Shown: one piece after another, positions 27,573-35,543 of the stretch | Numbering within the stretch: the stretch's first letter is position 1 | Layout: each line of letters opens with the position of its first letter | Source of the DNA: Micromonospora coxensis | GTDB taxonomy: Bacteria; Actinomycetota; Actinomycetes; Mycobacteriales; Micromonosporaceae | Length of the DNA stretch: 64,000 nt | Reading direction: 5' to 3' | NCBI RefSeq assembly: GCF_900090295.1 | Contig: NZ_LT607753.1 | Coordinates: 2,914,001-2,978,000, forward strand | Notes under the pieces: generated by a model | The model's input: the letters and a program-made list of their open reading frames with translations, nothing else | Databases searched by the model: none | Told to the model about the DNA's origin: nothing | Translations under genes and position numbers: made by a program

Positions 27573-27602
27573 CCGGATGCCGGGCCGTGGCCCGGCATCC
27601 GG
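27573..27602 (-). terminator. Strong hairpin directly after the bS22 stop codon
   Basis: A 14-bp perfect stem (27573-27586 with 27589-27602) and a 2-nt loop, beginning at the base next to the stop codon of the bS22 gene. Confidence 0.8.
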
Positions 27603-27704
27603 TCACTTGCCGAGACGGCGACGCTGGACGCGGGTCTTGCGCAGCAGCTTGCGGTGCTTCTTCTTAGCCATGCGCTTGCGGCGCTTCTTGACCACCGAGC
27701 CCAT
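27603..27704 (-). CDS. Small ribosomal protein bS22 (AURKAIP1/COX24 domain)
   Basis: A 33-residue, extremely basic protein ([19 protein letters not shown]...) matching the actinobacterial AURKAIP1/COX24-domain protein identified as bS22 of the small ribosomal subunit in mycobacteria. AAAGG lies 7 nt before the ATG. It is below usual length cut-offs. A strong terminator follows at once, suggesting it is transcribed on its own with little read-through to the epimerase. Confidence 0.95.
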   Translation of the reverse strand: MGSVVKKRRKRMAKKKHRKLLRKTRVQRRRLGK

Positions 27705-27913
27705 ACGACAGCCTTTCAATGCAACGTGCGGGGCGGACGGGTGGCACCACGACGGTGGCGCCGACGACCGCATGCGGACAACGGAACCGGACCAGCCTGG
27801 TGGCGTCGGGGCACACCGGCGTTGCGGTCACGGTCGGCTCCAGGGTAGCCGGAGAGCGTCAGCAGGACCAACGCGCCCCCGTCGATGCCCGTTACGTCGC
27901 ACTCGACACCCGG

Positions 27914-28123
27914 TCAGGCGGTTTCCTGGAACGCGCCCCGGAGGTAGTCGTGCACCGCGTGCTCGGGCACCCGGAACGAGCGGCCGACCCGGACCGCGGT
28001 CAGCTCACCGCTGTGCACCAGGCGGTAGACCGTCATCTTGGACACCCGCATGACCGACGCCACCTCGGCGACGGTCAGGAACTTGACATCCGACAGCCGA
28101 CCGTCGGACTGTGACCCGGCCAT
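27914..28123 (-). CDS. Excisionase/BldC-like helix-turn-helix DNA-binding protein
   Basis: A 69-residue MerR/excisionase-fold protein. The single domain reads FLTVAEVASVMRVSKMTVYR then LVHSGELTAVRVGRSFRVP, a winged helix without a sensor domain. It resembles the small DNA-binding protein in the same position near bldN in Streptomyces and is related in fold to BldC, though it is not the bldC orthologue. Probably a developmental or nucleoid-associated regulator. It is separated from bS22 by ~210 nt with no clear gene. Confidence 0.9.
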   Translation of the reverse strand: MAGSQSDGRLSDVKFLTVAEVASVMRVSKMTVYRLVHSGELTAVRVGRSFRVPEHAVHDYLRGAFQETA

Positions 28124-28341
28124 GGCTCACCCGACCCATCCCATGCCCGGCGCGTGCCACCCGAGGTGGAGATCCCGCCCGGCCGGCAACGCGCGTGTAA
28201 CCAGTACGGTAGCGGGGCGGCTGTGACCGGCGCGATCCCTTCGTACAACTGATCATGCCCGGGCCGTTGTTCACCCGGTCGTGACCTGCCGTTATCCACC
28301 CGAAAGCGCCTCACGTCCCGTTGCCGGGACCGGCGTCGGAG

Positions 28342-29526
28342 TCACTCGGCACGCAGTGCGACCACCGGGTCCAGGCGGCCGGCCCGTTGCGCCGGCACCA
28401 CCCCGAAGACGATGCCCACCGCCGCCGAGACGCCGAAGGCGAGCGCGAGCGACCACCAGGTGATCGCCGCCGGGATCGGCGAGACGGCGTCCACCAGCAG
28501 CGCGGCGCCCACCCCGAGGGCCATGCCGGCCAGCCCGCCGATCGCGGTGAGCAGCACCGCCTCCAGCAGGAACTGCACGCCGATGTCCCGGGGCCGCGCG
28601 CCGACCGCCTTGCGCAGTCCGATCTCCCGGGTCCGCTCCCGTACCGAGACGAGCATGATGTTGGAGACGCCGACCCCGCCGACCAGCAGGGAGATGCCGG
28701 CGATGGCGGCCAGCACGCCGGTGAGCACGCCCAGGATGTCGCCGAGCACGCCGAGGATCTGCTGCTGGGTGACCGCGCTGAACTCGGTGTCCGGGTGCCG
28801 GCGGGACAGCTCGGCGACGATCCGCTCGCCCAGTTCGTCGATCCGCTCCCGATCCGGGGCCTTCACCGCGATGCCGTCCACCCGCTGGGTGCCCCAGAGC
28901 CGCTGGGCGGCGGTGACCGGCACGTGCACCTCGTCGTCCCGGTCGACGCCGAGGCTCTGCCCGAGCGGCGTGAAGACGCCGATCACCCGGAACCGGACCC
29001 CGGCGAGCGTCACCTGCTGGCCGAGCGGGTCGCGGTCCGGGAAGAGGGCGCGGGCCACCGAGTCGCCGAGCACGGCCACCCGGCGGCTGGTGTCCACGTC
29101 CGCGCCGGTCAGGTACCGGCCCCGGGCCAGCGACCGGGTGAAGACCGTCGGGGTGGTCTCCAGCACCCCCTGCACGGTCGTGAAGTCGGAGCGGTTGCCG
29201 GCGCGGGCGGTCGCGCCGGAGGCGATGGTGACCGCCACCCGGTCGGGGTCACCGACCACCCGGGACACCGCGTCCACGTCCTTGAGCGTCAGCGGCGAGA
29301 CCACCGGAGCGGTGCCCACCTCGATCCGGCCGGGGACCACCAGCAACAGGTTGGAGCCGAGCCCCTCGACCTGCTGTTCGACCTTCTGCTTGGTGCCGGT
29401 GCCGATCGCGACGAGCAGCACCACCGAGGCCACCCCGATGATCACGCCGAGCATGGTCAGGGCGCTGCGCATCCGGTTGGCGCGCAGCGCGTCCAGCGCC
29501 ACCCGCCACGCCTCGGCCACCCTCAC
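28342..29526 (-). CDS. MacB/FtsX-type ABC transporter permease
   Basis: A 394-residue inner membrane subunit: one N-terminal helix (SALTMLGVIIGVASVVLLVAI), a MacB-type extracytoplasmic domain, then three C-terminal FtsX helices (LLVGGVGVSNIML, LTAIGGLAGMALGVGAAL, SLALAFGVSAAVGIV), and the closing PAQRAGRLDPVVALRAE found in these permeases. GTG start overlaps the ATPase stop by GTGA. With the ATPase and HlyD-like adaptor it forms a mechanotransmission-type exporter; cargo is unknown, perhaps a peptide or lipid. Confidence 0.92.
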   Translation of the reverse strand: MRVAEAWRVALDALRANRMRSALTMLGVIIGVASVVLLVAIGTGTKQKVEQQVEGLGSNLLLVVPGRIEVGTAPVVSPLTLKDVDAVSRVVGDPDRVAVTIASGATARAGNRSDFTTVQGVLETTPTVFTRSLARGRYLTGADVDTSRRVAVLGDSVARALFPDRDPLGQQVTLAGVRFRVIGVFTPLGQSLGVDRDDEVHVPVTAAQRLWGTQRVDGIAVKAPDRERIDELGERIVAELSRRHPDTEFSAVTQQQILGVLGDILGVLTGVLAAIAGISLLVGGVGVSNIMLVSVRERTREIGLRKAVGARPRDIGVQFLLEAVLLTAIGGLAGMALGVGAALLVDAVSPIPAAITWWSLALAFGVSAAVGIVFGVVPAQRAGRLDPVVALRAE

Positions 29527-30542
29527 GCCGCACCCCCGGCCGCCCGCGCGTCCCGGTCCCCGGCGTCACGTCCCGTGGCTCCGCCGGCCGGCTGCCCGCC
29601 GTCCGGTCCGGGTCGGGCGGCGTCCGCACCGTCCGGGGTACCCGGACCGCCCTCGCGCGGAAGGCGCCCGGTGGCTCCGGCGGCGCCACCGGAGCCACCG
29701 GACGGGTGCCCCGGGCCGCTTCCGGACGCGGACCGGGGCTCCGCGCTGGGAGCGGTCCTCAGTGTCTCAGGTCCGTCTCCGGCGTCCGACAGCGGTCGAT
29801 CATGAACGGCGGCCCCCGTCGACTCCGCCCGCGTCGCCGCAGGTGACGCCGTCGCGACGGTGTCCGACACGACCACCCCGTCCCGCATGGCGATCCGCCG
29901 CCGGGCCCGGGCCGCCACCTCGTTGTCGTGGGTCACCATCACCAGGGCCACCCCCGACTCGGCGTTGAGCTGCTCCAGCAGGGCCAGCACCGCCTGCCCG
30001 GTGGCGGTGTCCAGGTTGCCGGTCGGCTCGTCGGCGAGCAGCACCGTCGGGTCGGTGACCAGCGCCCGGGCGATCGCCACCCGCTGCTGCTCACCGCCGG
30101 ACATCTGGTTGGGCCGGTGCTCCAGCCGGTGCCCCAGGCCGACCCGGCCGAGCATCGCCGCCGCCCGCGCCCGCCGCTGCCGCGCCCCCACCCCCCGGTA
30201 CACCAGCGGCAGCGCCACGTTGTCCACCGCCGACGTCCGCGGCAGCAGGTGGAACGCCTGGAACACGAAGCCGATGGTCTCGTTGCGCAGTGTCGCCAGC
30301 TCCGGCGCGGAGAGGGTGGTCACGTCCCGGCCGCCGATCACCAGCCGGCCCCCGGTCGGCCGGTCCAGGCCGCCGAGCAGGTGCATCAACGTCGACTTGC
30401 CCGAGCCGGACGGCCCGACCAGGGCCACGTAGTCGCCGGGCGCGACGGTCAGCGTCACCCCGCGCAGCGCCGGCACCGAGACCCCGTCGAGCTGGTACGT
30501 GCGGGACACGTCGACGGCCTCGATCGCGGGAGCGGGGTTCAC
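29523..30542 (-). CDS. MacB/LolD-type ABC transporter ATPase with long C-terminal tail
   Basis: A 339-residue ATPase: Walker A GPSGSGKS (43-50), signature MSGGEQQRVAIARAL, Walker B VLLADEPTGNLD and the H-loop MVTHD. The ATPase proper ends near residue 225; a ~110-residue Gly/Ala/Pro/Asp-rich tail follows, which is not part of the family. It overlaps both neighbours by 4 nt (GTGA), so subunits are made in coupled fashion. Partner of the permease at 28342. Confidence 0.92.
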   Translation of the reverse strand: MNPAPAIEAVDVSRTYQLDGVSVPALRGVTLTVAPGDYVALVGPSGSGKSTLMHLLGGLDRPTGGRLVIGGRDVTTLSAPELATLRNETIGFVFQAFHLLPRTSAVDNVALPLVYRGVGARQRRARAAAMLGRVGLGHRLEHRPNQMSGGEQQRVAIARALVTDPTVLLADEPTGNLDTATGQAVLALLEQLNAESGVALVMVTHDNEVAARARRRIAMRDGVVVSDTVATASPAATRAESTGAAVHDRPLSDAGDGPETLRTAPSAEPRSASGSGPGHPSGGSGGAAGATGRLPREGGPGTPDGADAARPGPDGGQPAGGATGRDAGDRDARAAGGAA

Positions 30543-31918
30543 CCGACTTCCTGGCCGTCGGTGACCCGGTCGGCCCCGCGCACCACCACCTGGTCCCCGG
30601 CCCGCACCCCGTCGAGGATCTGCACCAGGTCCGGCCCCTGCACGCCCACGGTGACCGCCACCCGGTCCGCCTGGCCGTCCCGGACCAGCCAGACGGCGTC
30701 CCGGCCGTCGGCGGAGAAGACCGCCGAGGCGGGGACGGTGACCGCGTCGGCGGCCTCGCGTACCCGCAGCCGGACCACGGCGTTCATGCCGGGGCGGGGC
30801 GCCGGGGCGGCCTCCTGGTCGCCGAGCCGGCCCGCGCCGAGGGCGAGCCGCACCCGGTAGCTGACGCCGCCCCGCGCGGAGCTGCTGGGCAGCACGTCGA
30901 CCGAGCGGACCGTGGCGTCGTACGTGGCGCCGGTGACCGCGTCCAGCTCCACGGTGGCGGTCAGGCCGGGACGGACCAGCAGCACGTCCGTCTCGTCCAC
31001 CTCGGCGAGCAGGCCGAGCGCGCCGGTGTCCACGACGGTGAGGATCGGGGTGCCGGCGGTGACCCGGCCGCCGGCCGGGATCGCGTCGTCCACCCCGGGC
31101 GGCGGGCCGGAGCGGGTCGGGGCGAGCGCCGACGGGTCCAGGCCGGCCGGGAGCTGACCCCCGCCGAGCAGGGCCGCCAGGTCGGTGCCGCCCCCGGACG
31201 GGGTGCCGCCCGGCTGCACCACTCCCGGGATCGGGGCGCGCAGGGTCAGCGCGTCGACGGTCGCCTTCGCCAGGTCGTACGCCTGGCGGGCCTGCAGGCG
31301 CTGCGCCGACGACAGCGCGCCGACCGCGGAGTTGAGCCCGGCGACGCCCCGCTGCACCGACCGGACCGCCTCGTCGGCGGTACGCGCCGCGGCGGCGTAC
31401 TGCTTCTGCGCGGACGTGACCTGGGCCAGCAGCGCGTCGCGTACCTTCTGGTCGGCGATCTTGCCGGCGGCCTCCCGGGCGGCGTCGAACGCCTCGTCGG
31501 CGGCCTTGTCGGTGCCGCGCCGACGGGTGCCCAGGCTGCCGACGGCGACACCCCGGCCGGCCCGGTCGGCGGCCCGCAGCGCCTCACGCGCCTGGCGCAG
31601 CCGTTCCTGGGCCGACGGCGAACTCACCACGGCGAGCACCTGCCCGCGCCGCACCCGCTGTCCGGGCTGGACGCGGAGGCTGGCCAGGGTGCCGTCGGCG
31701 GGGGCGGTCACGGTGGCGGCGGCGCGGGCGGTCACGGTGGCCGGGGCGTCGATCACCTCGGCGACCGCGGCGCGGGACGCGGGGGCGAGCGTGACGTCGG
31801 ACTTCTCGTCGCCGCACGAGGCGGCGGTGCTGCCGGTCAGGGCGACGACGGCGAGCAGGGCGGTGAGCAGGCGGGGCCGCGTGGCTGTCAGGGGCCGCGG
31901 CGAGTCGGTGCGGCGCAC
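30539..31918 (-). CDS. HlyD/MacA-like periplasmic adaptor, probable lipoprotein
   Basis: A 459-residue exported protein. N-terminal signal with a possible lipobox ending TAASC (Cys35). A lipoyl-like half (ADGTLASLRVQPGQRV), a coiled-coil hairpin (~100-215, Ala/Gln/Arg-rich), then beta-barrel and membrane-proximal parts (VVDTGALGLLAEVDETDV). In Gram-positives such adaptors cap MacB-type exporters. GTG start has TAAGGT 6 nt upstream, a leaderless pattern. First gene of the three-gene exporter operon. Confidence 0.9.
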   Translation of the reverse strand: MRRTDSPRPLTATRPRLLTALLAVVALTGSTAASCGDEKSDVTLAPASRAAVAEVIDAPATVTARAAATVTAPADGTLASLRVQPGQRVRRGQVLAVVSSPSAQERLRQAREALRAADRAGRGVAVGSLGTRRRGTDKAADEAFDAAREAAGKIADQKVRDALLAQVTSAQKQYAAAARTADEAVRSVQRGVAGLNSAVGALSSAQRLQARQAYDLAKATVDALTLRAPIPGVVQPGGTPSGGGTDLAALLGGGQLPAGLDPSALAPTRSGPPPGVDDAIPAGGRVTAGTPILTVVDTGALGLLAEVDETDVLLVRPGLTATVELDAVTGATYDATVRSVDVLPSSSARGGVSYRVRLALGAGRLGDQEAAPAPRPGMNAVVRLRVREAADAVTVPASAVFSADGRDAVWLVRDGQADRVAVTVGVQGPDLVQILDGVRAGDQVVVRGADRVTDGQEVG

Positions 31919-31977
31919 CGGCCAACCTTAGCCGGGCGTCGATGCCACCGGCGGAGCGGCCGGACCGGCCACCGCCG

Positions 31978-33582
31978 TCACCCGGCCACCGACCGGACGT
32001 ACCCGACGCACTGCTCGTGCAGCGTCGACCACCGCTCGCCGAGGACCTGCTCGGACGCCTCGTCCACCGGACGCCGGTCGTGCACCACGGACCGGAAGAA
32101 GGCCAGCGTCTGCTGCTCGCCGTACCGGTCGACCAGATGCCGGACGGCGAGATAGCCGACGCCGTAGCTGCCGCCGACCCGGTCCGCCGTGGCCGCGTCG
32201 GCCGGGGCGAGCGCCTCCAGCCGACCGTCCCAGTCGCCGGTGACCAGTCGCCGGACCTCGTCCAGCCCGTCGTAGCGGCTCACCGGCGCGCCGTCGGCCC
32301 CGGCGTACTCGGCCAGCCCCTCCACCAGCCACCAGGCCGGCCGGCCGGGGTGCCCGCGGTCGGGCAGCGAGGCGGCGTGGGTCAGCTCGTGCCGCAGCAG
32401 CTCACCCGGGCCGGGGGCGGGCAACGCGTCGGCGTTGAGCACCACCTCGTGGTGCCCGCCGCCGACGCCGACGGCGTACCCGGCGGTCCACTTCGGGCGG
32501 CCACCGCCGTACCAGCGTCGCCACTCGGCCCGGCCGGCGTAGAAGACGCGGTACCGGTCCGGCGGCGGGCCGGCCACCGCGTACCGGTCGGCCACCTTCG
32601 CGGCCTCCTCCGCCTCGGCGAGCAGGCCGGGCAGCTTCCCCCGCAGCGCCGGGGTGGTGGCCACGATCGTCCGCGCGCCGACGGCCACCACCAGCTCGCT
32701 GACCTCCCAGGGTCGCGCGCCGGCCGGCGCCGAGCGGGACTCCTCGACGGCCAGCAGCAGCGGGGCGTCGCCGCCCTCCCGCCACCGGGTGGGGATCAGC
32801 ACCGGGCTCGGCGCGCAGTCCGGCACGACCAGGCAGTACCGGAAGGTGACCAGTTGCCGCCACTGGCCCGGCCGCCCGGCGACCGGGGTGGGCAGCCCCT
32901 CGGGTTCGGCCCGCCAGACGGAGACCCGCAGCGCCCGCAGCGCGGCGAAACGGCGGGTGAGTTCGGTCCGGGCACCCCGGTCGGCGACCGCGAGGAAGCC
33001 GGCCCGGTCGCCACCGAGCAGGGCGGCGGCCTGTCGGTCGAGCTGGGCGGACAGCCGCTCGCCGACCCGCCGGGCGGCGAGCGTCGCGGGATCGTCCGGC
33101 GCGGCGGCACGGCCGGCCCCGGGCCGGTCGGTGTCCCGGTCCGCGAGCCCGGTCAGCAGCGCCGCCGGCACGCCGCAGGCCAGCAGCGCGAGGACCGTCG
33201 CGACCGCCGCCCAGGGCCACCACCGCCGGGGTACGGGCCGGACGGGCCCCGGATCCGGCACCGGATCCGGATCCGGTGCCGGGGCGGGCTCCACCGCTGG
33301 GACCGGGGCCGGAGCCGAGGCCGGAGCCGGAGCCCAGGTCGAAGTCGGAGCCGAGGTCGGGGCCGAGGTCGGAGCCGAGGTCGGGGCCGAGGTCGGGGCC
33401 GGGACGGCGGCCGCGGGTGGAGTCGGGACGGCGGCCGGGGACGGCGCAGCGGTGGCATCCGGGGAGGGGGGCGTGTCGGCCGGAACACCCGGGCCGGGCT
33501 CGTCCGGTGTCTCGGCCCGCAGGCCCGGCGCGGAGTCGTCCGGCCCCGGCTCGTCGTTGTCGGTCGCCGGCCCCTCGGTCAC
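31978..33582 (-). CDS. Membrane-anchored gluzincin-type metallopeptidase
   Basis: A 534-residue protein: ~115-residue cytosolic Pro/Thr/Ala-rich tail with a TSAP repeat, one transmembrane helix near 120-147, an extracytoplasmic NTF2-like region, then a zinc peptidase domain with HELTH (His398, Glu399, His402) and the third-ligand region WWLVEGLAEY (Glu421). Similar to peptidase MA-like proteins; substrate unknown. GTG start has TACCCT 6 nt upstream. The repeat DNA at ~33330-33410 is a minisatellite. Confidence 0.85.
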   Translation of the reverse strand: MTEGPATDNDEPGPDDSAPGLRAETPDEPGPGVPADTPPSPDATAAPSPAAVPTPPAAAVPAPTSAPTSAPTSAPTSAPTSTWAPAPASAPAPVPAVEPAPAPDPDPVPDPGPVRPVPRRWWPWAAVATVLALLACGVPAALLTGLADRDTDRPGAGRAAAPDDPATLAARRVGERLSAQLDRQAAALLGGDRAGFLAVADRGARTELTRRFAALRALRVSVWRAEPEGLPTPVAGRPGQWRQLVTFRYCLVVPDCAPSPVLIPTRWREGGDAPLLLAVEESRSAPAGARPWEVSELVVAVGARTIVATTPALRGKLPGLLAEAEEAAKVADRYAVAGPPPDRYRVFYAGRAEWRRWYGGGRPKWTAGYAVGVGGGHHEVVLNADALPAPGPGELLRHELTHAASLPDRGHPGRPAWWLVEGLAEYAGADGAPVSRYDGLDEVRRLVTGDWDGRLEALAPADAATADRVGGSYGVGYLAVRHLVDRYGEQQTLAFFRSVVHDRRPVDEASEQVLGERWSTLHEQCVGYVRSVAG

Positions 33583-33710
33583 CGGCGAAGGGTACGACCG
33601 ATCGGGCGACCCGGGCCAGCGCCACCCGCGCGTCGGCCCGACGGCCCGATGGCGGCGGCGAGCATCGCCGGCTCCACCGGGAGGGCGATCGCCAGCAGCA
33701 CGACCCGCAT
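33579..33710 (-). CDS. Possible small ORF between TetR and the metallopeptidase
   Basis: A 43-codon frame whose ATG overlaps the tetR stop (ATGA) and whose TGA overlaps the metallopeptidase GTG (GTGA). It begins MRVVLLAIALPVEPAM, hydrophobic, then turns Gly/Arg/Pro-rich, which looks like loss of phase. It may be a real coupling peptide or a truncated gene remnant. No family recognised. Confidence 0.25.
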   Translation of the reverse strand: MRVVLLAIALPVEPAMLAAAIGPSGRRAGGAGPGRPIGRTLRR

Positions 33711-34276
33711 CACGGCCTCCAGTGCCGGTACGCGGTGTCCAGCCCGGTCACGAGCTGGTCGAACGAGTGGTCGATGCTGCGGGGCAGGCCGAACCCGCCG
33801 GCCGCCTCCAGCACGACGAAGCCGTGCACCGCGCTGCGGAACATCCTGGTGGCGTCCACGGCGGCGTCGTCGCGCAACCCGTACCCGCGCAGGACCGCGA
33901 GGATCGCGCCGACGGCCCGCTCGGCGACCGCGAGGTGCTCGGGGTCGGCCGGGTCGGGTGCCCGCTGGGTGGCCGGGTAGCGGCCGGGGTGGCGGTGGGC
34001 GTACCCGCGCCAGGCGGCGGCGACGGCGCGCAGCGCGTCCAGCCGGGCCCGGCCGGCGGCGGCGCGGATCATCTCGTCGGCCAGTTCGGCGGTGGTCAGG
34101 ACGGCGAGTCGGTGGTGCAGCTCCTCCGCGCCCCTGACGTGCTTGTAGAGGCTGGGCACCGCGACCCCGAGCCGGCCGGCGAGGGCGGCCAGGGTCAGCT
34201 TCTGGTAACCGACCTCGTCGGCCAGCCGGGCAGCCTCCCGCACCACACCGGCCGGAGTGAGCCCGGCCCTAGGCAC
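33710..34276 (-). CDS. TetR/AcrR-family transcriptional regulator
   Basis: A 188-residue repressor: N-terminal helix-turn-helix (LTLAALAGRLGVAVPSLYKH) and a WHG-type C-terminal ligand domain (YPATQRAPDPADPEHL region; MFRSAVHGFVVLEAAGGFG). It overlaps the alpha/beta hydrolase 3' end by 8 nt and is thus co-transcribed with it. It probably binds the palindrome at 35070-35084 in front of the hydrolase, giving autoregulation. Ligand is unknown, plausibly a substrate or product of the hydrolase. Confidence 0.92.
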   Translation of the reverse strand: MPRAGLTPAGVVREAARLADEVGYQKLTLAALAGRLGVAVPSLYKHVRGAEELHHRLAVLTTAELADEMIRAAAGRARLDALRAVAAAWRGYAHRHPGRYPATQRAPDPADPEHLAVAERAVGAILAVLRGYGLRDDAAVDATRMFRSAVHGFVVLEAAGGFGLPRSIDHSFDQLVTGLDTAYRHWRP

Positions 34277-35060
34277 CGGTGGTCACCGCCAGGAACTCGA
34301 CGAGCTGGACGGCGGTGGCCCGGGGCTGGTCGGCGTGCGGGTAGTGGCCGGAGTCGGCGATCATGCGGGCCTCGGCGGTGGTGAAGAGCCGGCGGGCGGC
34401 ACGGGCCTCCGCTCCGGGATCGGGGAAGTCCGGGTCCTCGGCGCCCATCAGCACCAGCACCGGCTGCCGGACATCGGACGCGCGGGCCGTCCAGTGCGGC
34501 GCGACCGGTGCGATCACGCCGCGCACCGCGTCCATCCGGCCACGCATCCCGGCGACGATCTCCCGGCGGTACGCCGCGTCGTCCGCCGGTCGTCCGCAGG
34601 GGAAGAGCGTGCGGTGGAACCGGCCGAAGAGCCGAGGGCTGCGCAGCACGATCGCCTGGACGACCCGCAGGGCCGGGTTGGCCCTGGGCTGGGCGACGAA
34701 CGGGCCGATCTGGACGATCCCGTCGACCAGCTCGGGCGCGTCGCCGGCGGCGAAGACCACGGCCGCGGCGGCCGACGAGCTGCCGACCAGCGTGGCCGGG
34801 CCGCCGAGGGTACGCACCACGGCCAGCAGGTCCGCCCCGACCTCGGCCGGCGCGTACGACGGCCAGTGCGCGCTGGAGTCGCCGTGCCCGCGGACGTCCA
34901 CCGAGGCCACCCGGTAGCCCGCCTCGACCAGCAGCGGGACCAGGTGCCGGAAGGTCCGCCGGTTCTCCCCCATGCCGTGGGCGAGGACCACGAGTGGCCC
35001 GTCCCCGTGCACCTCGTACGCGATGGTCCCACCGTCCCGTGCCACCTGGCTAATTGTCAT
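34269..35060 (-). CDS. Alpha/beta-fold hydrolase
   Basis: A 263-residue hydrolase. Oxyanion region LAHGMGENRRTF, nucleophile elbow GSSSA (Ser95; G-x-S-x-A instead of G-x-S-x-G), acid in LMGAEDPDFPD, and catalytic His in DSGHYPHADQ. Substrate is unknown. Start ATG 35060 has TAGCCT 7 nt upstream and no ribosome site, a leaderless pattern; the operator at 35070 overlaps that -10. It forms an operon with the TetR gene. Confidence 0.92.
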   Translation of the reverse strand: MTISQVARDGGTIAYEVHGDGPLVVLAHGMGENRRTFRHLVPLLVEAGYRVASVDVRGHGDSSAHWPSYAPAEVGADLLAVVRTLGGPATLVGSSSAAAAVVFAAGDAPELVDGIVQIGPFVAQPRANPALRVVQAIVLRSPRLFGRFHRTLFPCGRPADDAAYRREIVAGMRGRMDAVRGVIAPVAPHWTARASDVRQPVLVLMGAEDPDFPDPGAEARAARRLFTTAEARMIADSGHYPHADQPRATAVQLVEFLAVTTGA

Positions 35061-35069
35061 AGCATTCAG

Positions 35070-35084
35070 GCTAACACTATTAGC
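35070..35084. promoter_or_regulatory. Probable TetR operator in the hydrolase promoter
   Basis: GCTAACACTATTAGC has 5-nt perfect arms around CACTA and lies in a short AT-rich island. It overlaps the hydrolase -10 (TAGCCT, 35068-35073), so binding would block transcription of the hydrolase-tetR pair. The divergent VOC promoter is 16 nt away and could be affected too. Confidence 0.65.
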
Positions 35085-35099
35085 TTGTGCGGTCGACGC

Positions 35100-35130
35100 T
35101 TGACCTGAAGTCGGGTGGAGGTCGCAGGAT
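35100..35130 (+). promoter_or_regulatory. VOC gene promoter with a 19-nt spacer
   Basis: TTGACC (35100-35105) and CAGGAT (35125-35130) are separated by 19 nt, with ACCT and AGGT ends forming a loose inverted repeat. The start codon is 7 nt after the -10. Elongated spacers with such repeats are typical for MerR-type activators. Confidence 0.4.
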
Positions 35131-35137
35131 CGGCCGC

Positions 35138-35542
35138 ATGACACCGACCGCCGGCACCCACCTCCGCATCGCCCGCCCCAGCCGCGACCTGGCCGCGGCC
35201 GAACGGTTCTGGGTGGGCGGGCTCGGCCTGGCCGTGCTGTACCGGGGCGAGGCCGGCGGGCCCGGCGAGCACGACCTGCTGATGGTGGGCTGGCCGGACG
35301 CCGCGTGGCACCTCGAACTGGTCGGCGGGGCCGCGCACACCGTCGCGCCACGCCCGACCGAGGAGGACCTGCTCGTGCTCTACCTCGACGGGCCGGTCGA
35401 CGACGCCCTGGTGCAGGAACTGCTACGGGCCGGCGGGACGCGGGTCGCCGCCGGCCCGTACTGGGACCGCTGGGGGGTGACGGTGGCCGATCCGGACGGC
35501 TACCGCCTGGTGCTGAGCACCCGGAGCTGGGCGAACGCCTGA
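35138..35542 (+). CDS. VOC-family (glyoxalase/bleomycin resistance-like) protein
   Basis: A 134-residue, single-unit vicinal-oxygen-chelate protein of the YycE-like group, with two beta-alpha-beta-beta-beta halves (HLRIARPSRDLAAAERFW; VTVADPDGYRLVLS). Could be a metal-dependent lyase, dioxygenase or small-molecule binding protein. Start ATG 35138 was chosen for the -10 hexamer 7 nt upstream. It is divergent from the hydrolase-TetR pair and convergent with the proline dehydrogenase, whose stop lies 1 nt away. Confidence 0.87.
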   Translation: MTPTAGTHLRIARPSRDLAAAERFWVGGLGLAVLYRGEAGGPGEHDLLMVGWPDAAWHLELVGGAAHTVAPRPTEEDLLVLYLDGPVDDALVQELLRAGGTRVAAGPYWDRWGVTVADPDGYRLVLSTRSWANA

Positions 35543-35543
35543 C

